From NCBI GenBank assembly GCA_024291935.2, contig CM044316.1, forward strand, positions 69,766,501 to 69,830,500: 64,000 nucleotides of DNA, in the 5' to 3' direction. Made by a program: the position numbers and the translations under genes. Below the pieces are notes generated by a model. It ran no database searches and was not told the DNA's origin. It saw only the letters and a list, made by a program, of their open reading frames with translations. This stretch comes from Okapia johnstoni (taxonomy: Eukaryota; Chordata; Mammalia; Artiodactyla; Giraffidae). The first letter of the stretch is position 1, and each line of letters opens with the position of its first letter. Shown one piece after another: positions 1 to 11,228 of this stretch.

Positions 1-391
1 AGTATGCCATGCTTTCAGATAAACAGAATAGCATCTATCTCTTAAGAAATTAAAAGGAAAAGTTAATTCAGTCTTATTCTTAAACTCTAATACTCCCAAG
101 TAAGTTTAGTTATGTAATCTTTTAGAGGAAGTTCCTCAATGGCTATGGGGTCTAGTATCAACTCTTCATGTCACTTGCATTTAAAAATAAGATCTCTCAT
201 TTTTTGATAGTTTGTCAATATCAAAGGTATAGTGTATTTAATAAAATATTTAAAATGCAAAGTAATCCAACAAAGATACTGAAGAAATCTATGGCAGAGT
301 ATATATCTTTTATATAAAAACCCCAACCTCTATAAAAATTAGCAGATAGATTGCAGCAGTGTTCTCAGTAAAACCTGTCACCACTACATAC
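1..391. other. AT-rich single-copy sequence
   Basis: I see no gene, RNA or recognisable repeat here. Frames are closed by frequent stops and the composition is AT-rich, as in bulk intergenic mammalian DNA. Confidence 0.5.
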
Positions 392-495
392 CCTCAATTC
401 AGAATGAATGTAGGCATCCCATCCTTGGTCTGGGCCCAAGTGACCTCAATTCAGAATGAATGTAGGCATCCCATCCTTGGTCTGGGCCAAGTGAC
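392..495. repeat. 52-bp tandem duplication (two copies)
   Basis: The segment beginning cctcaattcagaatgaatg at 392 recurs at 444. The copies are near identical: the only clear difference is one C missing from a C run in the second copy. The high identity suggests a recent local duplication. The unit matches no repeat family I know. Confidence 0.9.
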
Positions 496-1064
496 ATCAT
501 GCAAATGGTGGCGATAGGGTCAAGAGTAGCAATAGAAATATGCCAATGTTAGAAGCTGTTTATTACAAAGTAAAAAAAAAATTTGTAGTAGATGCTTCCT
601 ATTACCTGGTCAATTTTAATAGACAAAGATTGGTCTTATAACCTGCCTCTCTCAAAATTATGTATATGTTAGAATCTCTAGCTCAATTTTTTTCCCAAAT
701 AAATGACGTATCTTTTAGTATTTTATGGTGTACTGTTTCTCATTGTGACAAATAAAGGTCATTTCTTCTGTCTATTTTTCTACCATTGGGTATTATCCAT
801 AACCGTCAGATTGTATCAACTTCATTGACTATAGACTAATTGTTCTTAAATTAAATATATTAAAATTTGTAATTGTGGTGAGAAACAATGCTGTATTTCC
901 CCTCGAGTCATTGTTGAATCAGTTTCCTCACATGGGACACTCATTTAAACATAGTCTTACTTTGCCTAAAATAATTGAGGACATTCAGAATCCAAAGTTA
1001 TGGGAATAAATTTAAAAGTTGTATATTCTCTTCAGATTTATTTCAAGTACAAATTGTAAGCTAA
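496..1064. other. Unassigned AT-rich stretch
   Basis: No gene is visible and no repeat was recognised with confidence. It contains AATAAA-like words without surrounding coding structure. Confidence 0.45.
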
Positions 1065-1073
1065 ATGCCTTTA

Positions 1074-1295
1074 AGTAAGTACCTAAGAGTCAGTCGCTCA
1101 GTTTTGTCCAAGTTTCTGCCACCCCATGGACTTCAGCCCTCTAGGCTCCTCTGTCCATGGTATTCTCCAGGAAAGAACACTGGAGTGGACTGCCATTCCG
1201 TCTGCAGGGTATCTTCCTGACCCAGAGATCAAACCCACATCTCCTGCATTGCAGGCAGATTCTTCACCATCTGAGCCACAGGGAAGCCTTGGTAG
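1074..1295 (-). mobile_element. Bov-tA SINE
   Basis: Read on the minus strand this is the Bov-tA pattern: a tRNA-Glu-like head near 1290, then the Bov-A body ending in the gactgagcgactgac-like tail near 1088. The 9-bp word atgccttta occurs at 1065-1073 and 1296-1304, a target-site duplication that marks a single retroposition event. The open frame inside it is incidental. Confidence 0.93.
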
Positions 1296-1479
1296 ATGCC
1301 TTTACTTGACAATTAACATGTTGGCTTTGGGTCAATTATTTCTTTGAATTATGTTTCTTATCCGTATTGTGATATTTTGATTTGTAACAATTACACACTG
1401 TGGAATCTAATAATTTGAAATTTAATGGGTAATTAGAGCTATTTGATTTTTCTAGCTGAGGTCATTTCCATTAGTAATA

Positions 1480-1715
1480 CAAGTAATAAGAGTGAAATTT
1501 TATTGAGCACTTACCATGTGCCAGGAACCATGAAAGTACCTCACAAGCATCGCCTCACATACTTTTAACAGTATTGCTATTAAACGAAGAGATTCTTGTT
1601 ATTTATTATCCCATTCTCAGCCTAGGGAGGCTTCCTTACCCAGTGTAGTTTAAAAGCTGTTAAGTGGCAGAGCCAGGATTGGACCCATGTCTGACTCCCA
1701 AGCCCACCTGCTTGG
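1480..1715 (-). mobile_element. MIR SINE
   Basis: The order of motifs is that of MIR read in reverse: ttattgagcacttaccatg, a decayed calm stretch, then the block around gtggcagagccaggattgga, the complement of the tRNA-like region. It is old and diverged, as expected of this mammal-wide family. Confidence 0.85.
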
Positions 1716-1777
1716 GATCAATAGAATGACAGAACAATGGATCACAGTTAAACCTAAAATACAAGTAAGGGGGAGGT

Positions 1778-1948
1778 GGGCTTTCCTGGTGGTCCGGTGG
1801 TTAAGACTTTGCCTTCCAGTGCAGGGGGTGTGGGTTAGATCCCTGGTCAGGAAGCTAAGATCCTCTGTGCCTTGTGGCCAAAAAATCAAAACATAAAACA
1901 AGTAATACTGTAACAAATTCAATAAAGACTCTAAAAAATATAAACGGG
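1778..1948 (+). mobile_element. CHR-2-type tRNA SINE
   Basis: It starts with gggctttcctggtggtccgg, carries a B-box-like ttagatccctggtcagg, and ends in the family's A-rich tail with aacaaattcaataaag. This class is tRNA-derived and found in cetartiodactyls; it depends on LINE enzymes to move. Confidence 0.9.
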
Positions 1949-2035
1949 GGTAACTAAAGAAGAATATTTAATTCTCACGTCTGGATGGCTTTCCATTAAC
2001 AATATATTTTTCACTAAATTATTTTAAGATTTTGT

Positions 2036-2640
2036 TCTCAGCTTTATTGAAATACAATAAATCTCAAGATATAATCAATGCATAATATTGTATAAATTTA
2101 CACAATGTATAATTGATGTATAATATTGTGTAAATTCAAAGTGTCTAGTATCTTGCTTTAATGCACTTATATACAGCAAAATGATCACCACCATTGTATT
2201 AGTTAATACCTGTGGCACATCATCTAATTACGAGTTCTTTTCTATTATGAGAGTGCTTAGTATTTATCATGTTAGCAACTTTCAAATATGTAATACAGTA
2301 TTGTTAATGACAATACCATGCTCTACAGTAGATCCTTAGAACTTACTCATCTTGTAACTGGAAGACTGAAGTCTTTGACCAACATCTCCCTGTTTCCTTC
2401 ACCCCTAGCCCCTGCTAACCTCTATTCTATTCTCTGTTTCGGTGAGTTCAGCTTTTTTATATTCCACATATAGGTGATATCATGTAGTATTTGTCTTTAA
2501 GTCTAGCTTACTTTGCTTAGCATAATACCCTCAAGGTACACTCATGTTGTTACAAACGGCTGGATGTCCTTCTTTCTCATAGGTGAATAATATACCAACA
2601 TGTATGTGTGTGTATACATATATACACTATATCTGTATAC
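2036..2640 (-). mobile_element. Ancient L1 (L1M-type) 3' fragment
   Basis: Antisense L1 3' UTR words appear in the normal order: agctttattgaaatacaata, then gttagcaactttcaaatatg, then tatattccacatataggtg, then gcttagcataataccctc, fading into a TG/TA-rich run. The left edge is the element's 3' end. It is strongly diverged and non-coding. Confidence 0.82.
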
Positions 2641-2684
2641 ATTCAAAATAAGGTCAATATGTCATGTAAATATGTATACAAAGC

Positions 2685-2760
2685 CTAGCACAGCATTCAG
2701 CACAAATAGGCTCTCAAAAAATATTTGTTCAATTTAATAAATATTTGTTCAATTTAATTT
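2685..2760 (+). repeat. MIR/L2 3' tail with short internal duplication
   Basis: The words agcctagcacagcattcagc and aaatatttgttcaat match the shared 3' end of MIR and L2. The last 20 bases are repeated once in tandem (about 2719-2757). Too short to assign to one of the two families. Confidence 0.55.
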
Positions 2761-3062
2761 AATTGATGTTTACTTTTTAAATGTAATGCAACATGAAATG
2801 CATTGCTCAGTTTGGAATGTAGCTTTATGAATCCATGAATAATTTAGCTTCTAAAGTTTTCAAATTGATAGTGACTTTCTCTCATGTCTTCTAAATGCAA
2901 TAGTATGCTTCCTAACATCTTCTCTAAAATAATTTGCATGTGCCCAATAATATGAATTTCCATAAAATAATGCCCATGACTAGTTTTGTGGCACCTTGTG
3001 ATGCATATAGCGAATTTCTAAGTTATATCAAAGAAAGCTGTTGAAACCATTTATCTTGGATT
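2761..3062. other. Unassigned AT-rich stretch
   Basis: Nothing recognisable was found between the MIR/L2 tail and the LTR. Confidence 0.4.
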
Positions 3063-3082
3063 TGGGCTTGAACCATGTGCTA

Positions 3083-3257
3083 AAACTCAGACTCAGCCAA
3101 AACCCAGTTTGGAACTTGAACTCACAAGACCAGGACTTGAACTCAGCCAAAACCCTGATTGGGGTTTGAACCCACATGGCCAGGACTTGAACCTAGCCAA
3201 AACCCTGTGTGGGACTCTAACCCATGTGGCTGGGACTTGAACCCAGCCAAAACCTCC
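3083..3257 (-). repeat. 50-bp minisatellite inside the LTR
   Basis: Units begin with ggacttgaac at 3133, 3183 and 3233, an exact 50-bp spacing, with a more degenerate unit before 3133. The array lies beyond the poly-A signal of the LTR on its transcribed strand. On that strand each unit carries gttcaagtcc-like words that loosely resemble a tRNA B box, probably by chance. Confidence 0.88.
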
Positions 3258-3795
3258 GGTCTTTCAACTGAAATCACGGATCTGGTTTCAGGACTTAATG
3301 AAGCTCAGGTTTTTGATGTTTCATTGCAGAAAGAAGTCAGAGAGAGGCAAGGTGATAGGTAAGAAGTGGATTTATTCAGAGAGAAACACACTTCACAGAC
3401 AGAGTGTGGGCCATCACAGAGGGCGAGCTTGACCTCAGATGTAGTGTGGTTGGCTTGTAGGGGCTGGGTAATTTTATAGGCTAACAAATAAAAGGATTAT
3501 TCAGTTTGGGGAAGGGAAGGAGATTTCCAGGAATTGGACCACCGCCCACTTTTTGCTCTTTGATAGTCAGACTTGAAACTGCAATGGCACCTATGTGTGT
3601 GCCATTCAGCTTGCTGATGTATTATTGTGAGCATATACTGACGATCAAGGTCCAGTTGAAGTCAACTCTTCTGCCATCTTGGGCTCGTTTGAGTCTAATC
3701 AGTTTATGTTGTATCCTTGGGCTGTGTCTTTCTTTCAAAGTTTGTGCCCTGCTCCTTCCCTCCTGTTTCTCTATCACTAATTTATAGAGCTTACC

Positions 3796-3992
3796 TTGCT
3801 AAGTCGCTCTCGTTGTGTCTCACTCTTTGCGATCCCATGGATTGTAACCTGCCAGACTGCTCCGTCCATGGGATTCTCCAGGCAAGAATACTAGAGTGGG
3901 TTGCCATGCCCTCCTATGGGGGATCTTCCCAACCCAGGGATCGAACCCAGGTCTCCCGCATTGCAGGCAGATTCTTTTTCATCTGAACCACC
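3796..3992 (-). mobile_element. Bov-tA SINE inserted in the LTR
   Basis: A near full-length antisense Bov-tA is flanked by agagcttacc (3786-3795) and agagctcacc (3993-4002), a 10-bp target-site duplication with one mismatch. LTR sequence resumes on the right, so the SINE is younger than the LTR. Confidence 0.94.
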
Positions 3993-4060
3993 AGAGCTCA
4001 CCATACTCTTCTGAAAATGCCATTGCTCCTGGAAGGACCCTTTGTATGAAGGGGGAAACA

Positions 4061-4535
4061 GATATAGAGAATCAGTGTTTTATGTTTAACATAATAAATA
4101 TTTCTTAATAATTATTTTCCCAAACTGTAGTTATAGAAAAAAAAAGTCAGTATCTGTTAAAAGAGATGAAAAGAGAAGGAAAGAGAACAAAAAGGTTGAC
4201 AATTTAGTCTGTTTTGTTGTGGTGGTGGTTTTTCTTTTGGACTGGGAAACTCCACCTGTGATTAGATCTACATCACTTAAATTGTAATTGCAAGTTTTCA
4301 ATTTATTGTCACATACATATATAACCCCCAGTCTCATTATGTTTCCAAGTGCAAATATAAATTATTGCTTTTATTCATCTCTTATTTTAAGATGAAATGG
4401 ATTACAAGTAAAGTGCTCTGTGGGACAGAATTAAAGAGAGAGATGGAGCTAGGGAGCTCGGTGAGATTCGGTTTGAACATGGCATTAGCTTCTCACTGCC
4501 ATCCCTTCTGTCTTCTTCATTGTGTTCTATGTCAT
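4061..4535. other. Single-copy stretch
   Basis: No gene or repeat recognised. It contains a purine-rich run (about 4138-4195). Confidence 0.4.
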
Positions 4536-4830
4536 GTAGTCCATAGATATTTATTGAATGTCTTCTATGGATGAAACACTGTGATGAGAGATTAGCATAA
4601 ATTCCAAGATAAGTAAGAATAGCCTGCATCCTAAACTAATATTCAATCTAGTAGAGAAGAGATAGAACATACTCAAAGATAAGGTTGACTGTTGTCCAAG
4701 TTGGAGAGATGAAAGATTGTGGGAATTCAGAACAAAAAGACATTGTCTTTGATCTTGAAGAGGTCCAGAGGCTAAGAAGAAAATTCAGTTAGAAAGTAAA
4801 ATGTGAGCTGGCTTGAGGAAAGAATAGAAT
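4536..4830 (-). mobile_element. L2 LINE fragment
   Basis: The opening tagatatttattgaatgtct is followed by a decayed version of the antisense L2 3' UTR (segments about eggs such as ctagtagagaag and ttgatcttgaagaggt). It is very old and diverged, and its limits are soft. Confidence 0.5.
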
Positions 4831-5103
4831 TCAGCTACTGCCAAAGTCAGATGGAGCTGCTCGGAAGAGTGGCACAGTGGTTCTCCCTACCTTCTCCCAC
4901 TCTAGAATAAAAATAGCTTCCTTCCAACCACCTTCAGGTGCTGCCCAACCTTAATTCTTCTTTCCTACCAGTTTCTACAGTAGATATGGAATTTTCATGC
5001 CTTTGTCATAGAGAACAAAACAGAAAGAAACGAATTGTGATCAATTATCCCCTTGGCATAAGTATTAAGGAATGATGATACATTTGCCACATCTTCCAGC
5101 CAC

Positions 5104-5203
5104 TTTCTGGTGGCCAGATGGGGAATCCACCGTGAGCTGAATAGCCTATGGGGGAACACAAAGAGTCAGACATGACTGGGCAACTTTCACTTCACTCACT
5201 TCA
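5104..5203 (+). mobile_element. 5'-truncated Bov-A-type SINE
   Basis: Only about the last half is SINE-like: cctatgggggaacacaaaga, cagacatgactgggcaac and a cacttcactcacttca tail. Perfect 11-bp duplications cttccagccac flank it at 5093-5103 and 5204-5214, so the boundaries are exact although the first 50 bases are hard to align to the family. Confidence 0.85.
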
Positions 5204-5390
5204 CTTCCAGCCACAGATTTAATGAGTTCAACTAAGCAGACATTTCACATTGAGGTGTTGCTAAATACCAAGCAATGTCTTTATTTCCAAATCGCCATGA
5301 AGAATAGGATTTGATGTAGAATTTCTCAGTCTGTAGAAGCACTCTTAGGAAGTCATGATCAGCCTTTATAAGCAACACACCTGAATTTTA

Positions 5391-5618
5391 ATTTTTTTTT
5401 ATTTTTAAAATTGATTTTATTTATTTATTTGGCTGTGTCAGGTCTTAATTGCAGCACAAGGGATCCTCAGCGTGTGGGATTTTTTTCTTTTTATACTTGT
5501 GGCTTTCAAGCTCTTATTTGTGTCATGTGGGATCTAGTTCCCTGACCAGGGATCAAACCTGAGCCCCCAGCATTGGGAGCACAGACTCATAGCCCCTAAA
5601 CCACAAACTAAAGTTCCC
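5391..5618 (-). mobile_element. CHR-type tRNA SINE
   Basis: Antisense order: T-rich tail, tttggctgtgtcaggtctta, then gttccctgaccagggatcaa (complement of the B-box region). The 14-bp words acacctgaatttta (5377-5390) and acacctggatttta (5619-5632) form the target-site duplication. Confidence 0.9.
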
Positions 5619-5632
5619 ACACCTGGATTTTA

Positions 5633-7755
5633 AAGCAAAACTGAAATATTGAGCATTTGAGTCATGTGATGTTCTATTTCAGAGAGAGTTTAAGCAGACA
5701 GACAACCTCAGAACTGCCTAGGAAGTGGACTGGGAAGTTCTAGATTTGAAAGTAGTTGAATATCAGTTGGACTTGATTATATAAACTCAAAAGATATCTT
5801 GAAGATATCAGAAGACATCATGGTAACTAGATTACCTAGGTAATACAAGGAATGAGACATAAAAATTCACAGAAAGCACTTGAGAATGCCCATAATTGTG
5901 TGTTGAAATGGTTGGCTATATCTCATAAGAGATTTCTGATATAAATTGAGATATATTGGTTAGTTGTTAAAATAACTTGGCACAGCCCACACAGCTATTT
6001 TGGCAACTCCAAATCTTGCTTTTTAAATTGTGAGTTTCATCAACATTGTTTGAAAATAGTTCATTTAAATTGAATATCCTCACACTGGATGCTAAGGCAC
6101 AAGATGGTGCTTAACAAGCTTAATTTTTATTTTATACAGATACCAATTTCTACTCTTCCAGGGGCTCTTTGGAATCATTGGCTATAATGCGTTTATAACA
6201 TGAGCACTATCAGTTCCCCAAAATAAGCAGAAAGTAAAAGCACCTTTTGTATCTGTTTGTTTTGCTTTTACTGGTGTTTCTTTGGCAGTATATTTAGCCT
6301 CCCACCTACACCTCTTAGGTTTAGAAGAGGGCTGAGATTTATTACAAAATTATTTTAAAAGCATAGTTTATCCATTGCTCTCCAGTGACACAAATGTCAG
6401 AATTACCTACGGAGCTCCAGGAAAAGCAATTTAATTCTTCCCATGTCTGAGCCTTTGTGTGTCTATTTTTATGAAGTAGTTTTCTTGTGTCTTTTCCCCC
6501 CTTTTACAATTTTTAAATGGATAAGTTGTGGCATTGTATCTTACATTGAAGCAAGGATGATAAGAGCCATCGCAGAGCACTACTAGTTGTCAGTGCCCTT
6601 AAATTATAATTGATTAGTACACGAATAAAGAAGTGATAGGGGATTGGATTTTGAAAGAAAATAGGGCTAGGTGTAACTGGTTTGAAGATATTATTTTATT
6701 GTGGAAGAGTTGAAACACAAAGGTTTCCCCAAAGTCTCATTTTTCATAGACACGAGATAAAATCTGTAACTCTCATTCCACTGGGGTTGAAGCCATTTGT
6801 TGGCTTTAATTTAATTGGCTAGAAAGCAAGGAATAATGGTTTACTTTGAGCTCTCTTTTATCTTCCTTAGTAACATGTCAGTTACATGACCCATGGACGC
6901 TGTGAGTATGCCCACCTTTCTTTGGGCACTAAAATAGGTTTTACTTGGAGATGTTCTGGGGCAATAAAATATAGACTATCATTTTAATAATAGAGTCAAA
7001 CTCAGTGAAAGGAAAGTAAACAACAAATATAGGCTGAAACGAGTGGTGAGTGAAGCCTGCTTTGTAGAAGTGACAATGCTCAGAGATAGAGAAGTGCCTG
7101 CTGAGCCTGTTTGATAGGAAATACTGTTAACTGTGTAGATTCTCTGTGAAACCTTATTATACCTGTGCTGCTAAATGTGTGCTTTGGCAGGTTGTGCTTT
7201 ATCTTTGATATGATATCATTCTCAAAATCCACCAGCACAGCCACTTAAGAGCAGTGAGCAGAACTGGAAGAACTAAACACACATTTTTCATCTGCCTTAA
7301 TGAAGTACATTTATTCTTAACCGGAGGATGGTCAGTCATGTTCTGTGATTCCTCCAGATCCATTCAGCTTTCCTGTTTCTCAAAATATCTCACCCTAGAC
7401 ATGCAGGAGCCACTTCTATGAGAGCAGAAGCAGTTTAGCCTTCGCTGACATCCTATTGTTAGCTCGGCTCTTGAGTTGGCCGACAGTCATCATCCTGCTA
7501 AGGCCCTGCTCTCCTGGGTCTCACTGTGGTCAAATCAATGCCTTCGTTCTCTGGGAAGGAAGAACAATAAGGCATCTAAGCATTGTCTGCTCTTTAGTCA
7601 ACAATTGTCTTAGCTGTTTCTTTAAGCATCTGCATTACCTGTTCTTGAGGCTGCAGTGCCACCTCTTTTGGATTGTGTCACTAGGAAGCTTACAGACTGA
7701 CACCTTCCTGCTCTTTTCAACTCAATGGCCCCATAGGACCATTGCATAGGACATT
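5633..7755. other. 2.1-kb single-copy region
   Basis: I recognised no repeat family and no gene. Open frames are short and unconvincing; the longest (97 codons, 7456-7749 plus) has no motif or splice context. This absence of SINEs over 2 kb is modest evidence that insertions are less tolerated here, or simply chance. Confidence 0.4.
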
Positions 7756-7960
7756 TCAGCTTACTGAATTTCAATATTCCTATGTATTCATTCCAAAAGC
7801 TATCATTCAGTAGAGATCCAAGTTTACTAGATATTATTCACAGTGCTGAAGATACAAACACAGCATCCTAACGCTACGCTCAAGGAAGCAGCCATCTTGT
7901 AGAGAAAATGAGAAAGTGAATAGTCAGTTAGGATCACAGCCCCATCAACTTCCTAGAGGA
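7756..7960 (-). mobile_element. L2 LINE fragment
   Basis: Antisense L2 3' end: tattcattccaaaagc, gtgctgaagatacaaacaca, then ctcaaggaagcagccatctt, the usual order of the shared 3' segment. Diverged. Confidence 0.55.
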
Positions 7961-8004
7961 ATTGTTGGGGAAATGAGATGATAAACAGGTCAGGACTTCT
8001 TTTT

Positions 8005-8345
8005 TCCCCAATTTTATTGAGACATAATTGATACATGTCACTCTGTAAGTTCAGAGTGTACAGCATTGTGGCTTGATTTACATATATTATGAAATATTAG
8101 CACAGTAGGTTTGGTTATAATCTATCATATCATCTAGATAAAACCAAAAGAAAAGAAAAAGGGGCCTCCCTGGTGGTCCAGTGGTTAAGACTCTGTGCTT
8201 CCAATGCAGGGGGCACTGGTTCAATCCCTGGTCAGGGAATGAAGATCCCATGTGCCATGCAGTGCAGCTCAAAAATAAAATTAAAAAAGGAAAGAAAATC
8301 CCCACATAAGACCTCTCAGCCTCTACTCTCTTAACAACTTTCCGC
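8005..8345 (-). mobile_element. Ancient L1 3' fragment split by a SINE
   Basis: It opens with antisense L1 3' UTR (caattttattgagacataat) and resumes after the SINE with ctactctcttaacaactttc, the next expected L1 word. The SINE at 8161-8290 therefore interrupts one L1. Confidence 0.75.
8161..8290 (+). mobile_element. CHR-2-type tRNA SINE
   Basis: Sense copy with tccctggtggtccagtggtt, ttcaatccctggtcagggaa and an AAATAAAATTAAAAAA-type tail. It sits inside the L1 fragment around it and so is younger. Confidence 0.92.
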
Positions 8346-8559
8346 TTATATCCGACAGCAGTGTCACCTTTGGGTGGTGCTTCTCAGCTCTACGGCCCTG
8401 TGAATTTCAAGAAGTGGCTATGGCAGTAACTCTGCCCAGGAATCATGTCCCTATCAGAGAAACACATAACAACACCTTAAGGGTTTGAAATTTGGTTAGA
8501 AATACCAAGGTTCCTATTAAAAATATATATATAATGGCAATAGTCCTTAAATAGGAGTT

Positions 8560-8770
8560 GGCTAGCAATTATTGGAAAAAAAATGCTAGAGATATCCAGA
8601 GGAATGAGAGGTCCCATTGGAACTTTGGGGAAGGCTTCTTAGAGGAAGTGCAAGACCTGAATGACTGACAGGTAGAACTTATACAAATAACAAGCCAGGG
8701 GGAGTGCAATCCCTCCAGAAGGTAAAAGATATGTAGAGCTGGGAATGGAAACAATTCTTATGAGATAGTA
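8560..8770 (-). mobile_element. L2 LINE fragment
   Basis: The block ggggaaggcttcttagagga, followed by gcaagacctgaatgactgac, is the complement of the L2 region that normally reads as rapidly evolving 3' ORF2/UTR. The left part is decayed. Confidence 0.6.
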
Positions 8771-9234
8771 AGGAAGACTCTCTGATCCAGTAAGTCCTTG
8801 AAGGTAAATATAGAAAGTGAGAGTTAAGGCATTTTAGTTCTTGTTCACGGGGTACATTGTTCCTTTTTAATCTGATAGATAACAGGTCATTGGCAAAGTG
8901 CATTTAAATCATGAAACATAAAACAACAGTCATATTCACTCTAGACTGCATGAACATAATCAGAGTTGGCAAAGTTACAATTTTTTGACTGTCTACAAGA
9001 TGTAGACAAGTAAAGTATATGTGTAAGTCTCTTAATGCAAATAATGGGAAAGTATGATCATTTATGTTACAGCCAGTCTTATAGGTTAAGTACAGGATTA
9101 CTTTATTCAAAGATTTTAATATGATATTTAAATCAAGACACATAGTTTAAGAACCATTTGTTGACTGCTTTTTTTATGTAGTCATAGTATTATTTTCTCA
9201 GAATTCTATATCTTGCATGGATATTTTGCTCTGT
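8771..9234. other. Single-copy stretch
   Basis: Nothing recognised; short frames only. Confidence 0.4.
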
Positions 9235-9395
9235 TATTCAAGCAAACAAATCTTGATGGAATATTTCCAGTGCCTGTAGAGGCAGCCACCATGCCAAGTG
9301 CTGGGAATACCAAGGAAGAAGTCTCCAGACCCTTGCTTTCAAGGAGCCTAAAATCCGTTGAAAAAGATAGATAAGCAAAGCATAGGACAATTTTT
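9235..9395 (-). mobile_element. L2 LINE fragment
   Basis: Antisense L2: ccatgccaagtgctgggaat, then ccttgctttcaaggagccta, then gatagataagcaaa. The order is correct and the divergence high. Confidence 0.65.
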
Positions 9396-9540
9396 AGTTT
9401 ACTCCATAAATATGTGGGACAAGTTTATTTCTAGTTTTCTTGTCAATTGTTTTTTGGCCAAAGGAAATTCCATTCACATGAAAGTTCTGTCCTTTTGATG
9501 AACTTTCTAGTAATCTTTGTTTTGAAGTAACTATAATATT

Positions 9541-9765
9541 GGGGCTTCCCAGGTGGCATAGTGGTAAAGAATTCGCCTGCCAATGCAGGAGGTACAAGAG
9601 CTGAAGATTCAATCCCTGGGTCAGGAAGATCCCCTGGAGTAGGAAATGGCAACCTCCTCTAGGATTCTTGCCTGGAAAATTCTGTAGACAGGGGAGCCTG
9701 GTGGGCTATGGTCTGTGGTGTCGCAAAGAGACAGACATTACTGAGCAACAGAGCACACATACACG
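9541..9765 (+). mobile_element. Bov-tA SINE
   Basis: Nearly full length: tRNA-Glu-like head ggggcttcccaggtggcata, the body with ggcaacctcctctaggattc, and the actgagcaacagagcacac tail. Flanks actataatatt (9530-9540) and actaaaatatt (9766-9776) form an 11-bp duplication with one mismatch. Confidence 0.94.
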
Positions 9766-9776
9766 ACTAAAATATT

Positions 9777-11121
9777 AGCCGAAGGACACAATTTTTTTTT
9801 TCAGAAATTTCTGTTAATAAAGATTGTATATGAGTACCAGAAAACATATCAACATGCTAATATTCATAACTAAACATGATATAAATTATATATAACCGTC
9901 TCTAAAAGTGGGGGAAATGTTAGAGGGAAAATATTTAGAAAAACCAGATATGATCTAGGATTGTGAAAAACAAGCTAGACAAAATCATAGTTATTAATGA
10001 AAGATATCACCTAACTTAATGCATAGTGTTTATTTCACAGCCTTTTCAGAGTTTGAAGATATGAAGCCTAGATCTGCTCTTTTGAAATTCCATCAGACAC
10101 CTAAAACTCCAAGCACATTTTCACTCATATCTTCCCTAGACATTTTAGTGAAAAACAAAAAGGAAAAAAGTTAGGTTTCACAAAAGACCTCTAAATAGAA
10201 GCCTAATTAGAGAAATTGATAATTTTTCTTGGATTCAATAATCATGAGCCTTTTCCCATCTCCAGAGGCACCTCTGCATCTAGAATTGTGACTTCTGCTT
10301 ATGGTCTTGACTAATAACTTAATGTGGTGATTAAGACACTTTCTTTGTATATTTGCACATATATGAAGACATAGATGTCCTTTCAAATTATACCCACCTT
10401 CTCCTTAGTCTAATGCTATATTAAATTACATTGTAATGCTAAGGTCTTTTACTATAATGATTTTCCATGTCCCATTTACTTGTTGATTATTAATGAATGC
10501 TTCCTGAATTGCATTCTTACTATCTTGTCTTTAAAACTACTTTCAGGGTTTGAGCATCATATTCAAGAGGCCAGTCAGAGTTCTGTGCTTGCAGCTTCAT
10601 TAAAATTCTGTCCTACACATCATCTGACTCACACTTTATAATCTATCAGAACACCTGTTTTCTTTACAATGGCCACGAGGCAGCTCAAAACACTGTGGTA
10701 TTTAGCATTTAATAATGAGCACAAGATACATATTTTTGACACTTTAAATTTTCTTTAGAAAAGTGCATGGAAAAAAACCAAGTTTGAATGAATTATCTAT
10801 ACTTCTGCAATTTCATAACGTGAATTTTAACCAACTTTTTAAAAAATGTGCATCAGGAAGTGCCTTCTCTCTTTGTCAGTGAGCATTCCATTGGCTAACT
10901 AGGAAAGAACATAGAGGGAAATAACTAAAATGTCACTGCAGAAACTAATAGTGATATAGAAAGTATTTGAAGAAGAGTCTATGCATTATTACTTTCCCTA
11001 TTTACATACTAGTCTCACAGACACTTCATTGTAATTCTTATTCTGAGAAGAAGCTGAGATGTTTAATGTCACTGTTAATATCTACATATGATTATAATTT
11101 TGTGATTTAAGTAAGTGATGG
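9777..11121. other. 1.3-kb single-copy region
   Basis: No gene or recognisable repeat beyond a short T-run. AT-rich, with frequent stops in all frames. Confidence 0.4.
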
Positions 11122-11228
11122 GGTATGTCTGTGTATGTGTGTGTATCTTTGTGTATGTATACAAACACATAAACATATGTCACTTGTGTGTATGTGTGTG
11201 TATATGTAACATATATATAATATATATA
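11122..11228. repeat. TG/TA microsatellite (left of a SINE)
   Basis: An imperfect run of TGTGTA, ACATA and TATATA units. It continues in kind on the far side of the Bov-tA (11449-11545). Confidence 0.85.

Larger units (their letters stand above)
3063..4060 (-). mobile_element. Ruminant endogenous retrovirus solo LTR
   Basis: Read on the minus strand, this has LTR architecture: a TATA-like box (complement of 3472-3478), an AATAAA poly-A signal (complement of 3371-3376), then a downstream segment of 50-bp tandem repeats. The proposed 5' edge near 4060 begins TGT on the minus strand. A Bov-tA at 3796-3992 splits it. No gag, pol or env sequence is adjacent, so it is most simply a solo LTR. It resembles bovine BTLTR-type LTRs as I remember them, but the subfamily is not established and the 3' edge is approximate. 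Confidence 0.72.

Noticed and set aside
3133..3257. tRNA-like B-box words in the LTR minisatellite as tRNA genes
   Set aside because: No cloverleaf can be formed; only a short resemblance repeated every 50 bp.
3159..3362. Repeat-rich peptide (MGFEPTWPGLEPSQNP...)
   Set aside because: Translation of the LTR minisatellite; its periodicity is that of the DNA repeat.
9541..9765. tRNA-Glu-like heads of Bov-tA copies as functional tRNA genes
   Set aside because: They are SINE heads with diverged stems, followed directly by Bov-A sequence.
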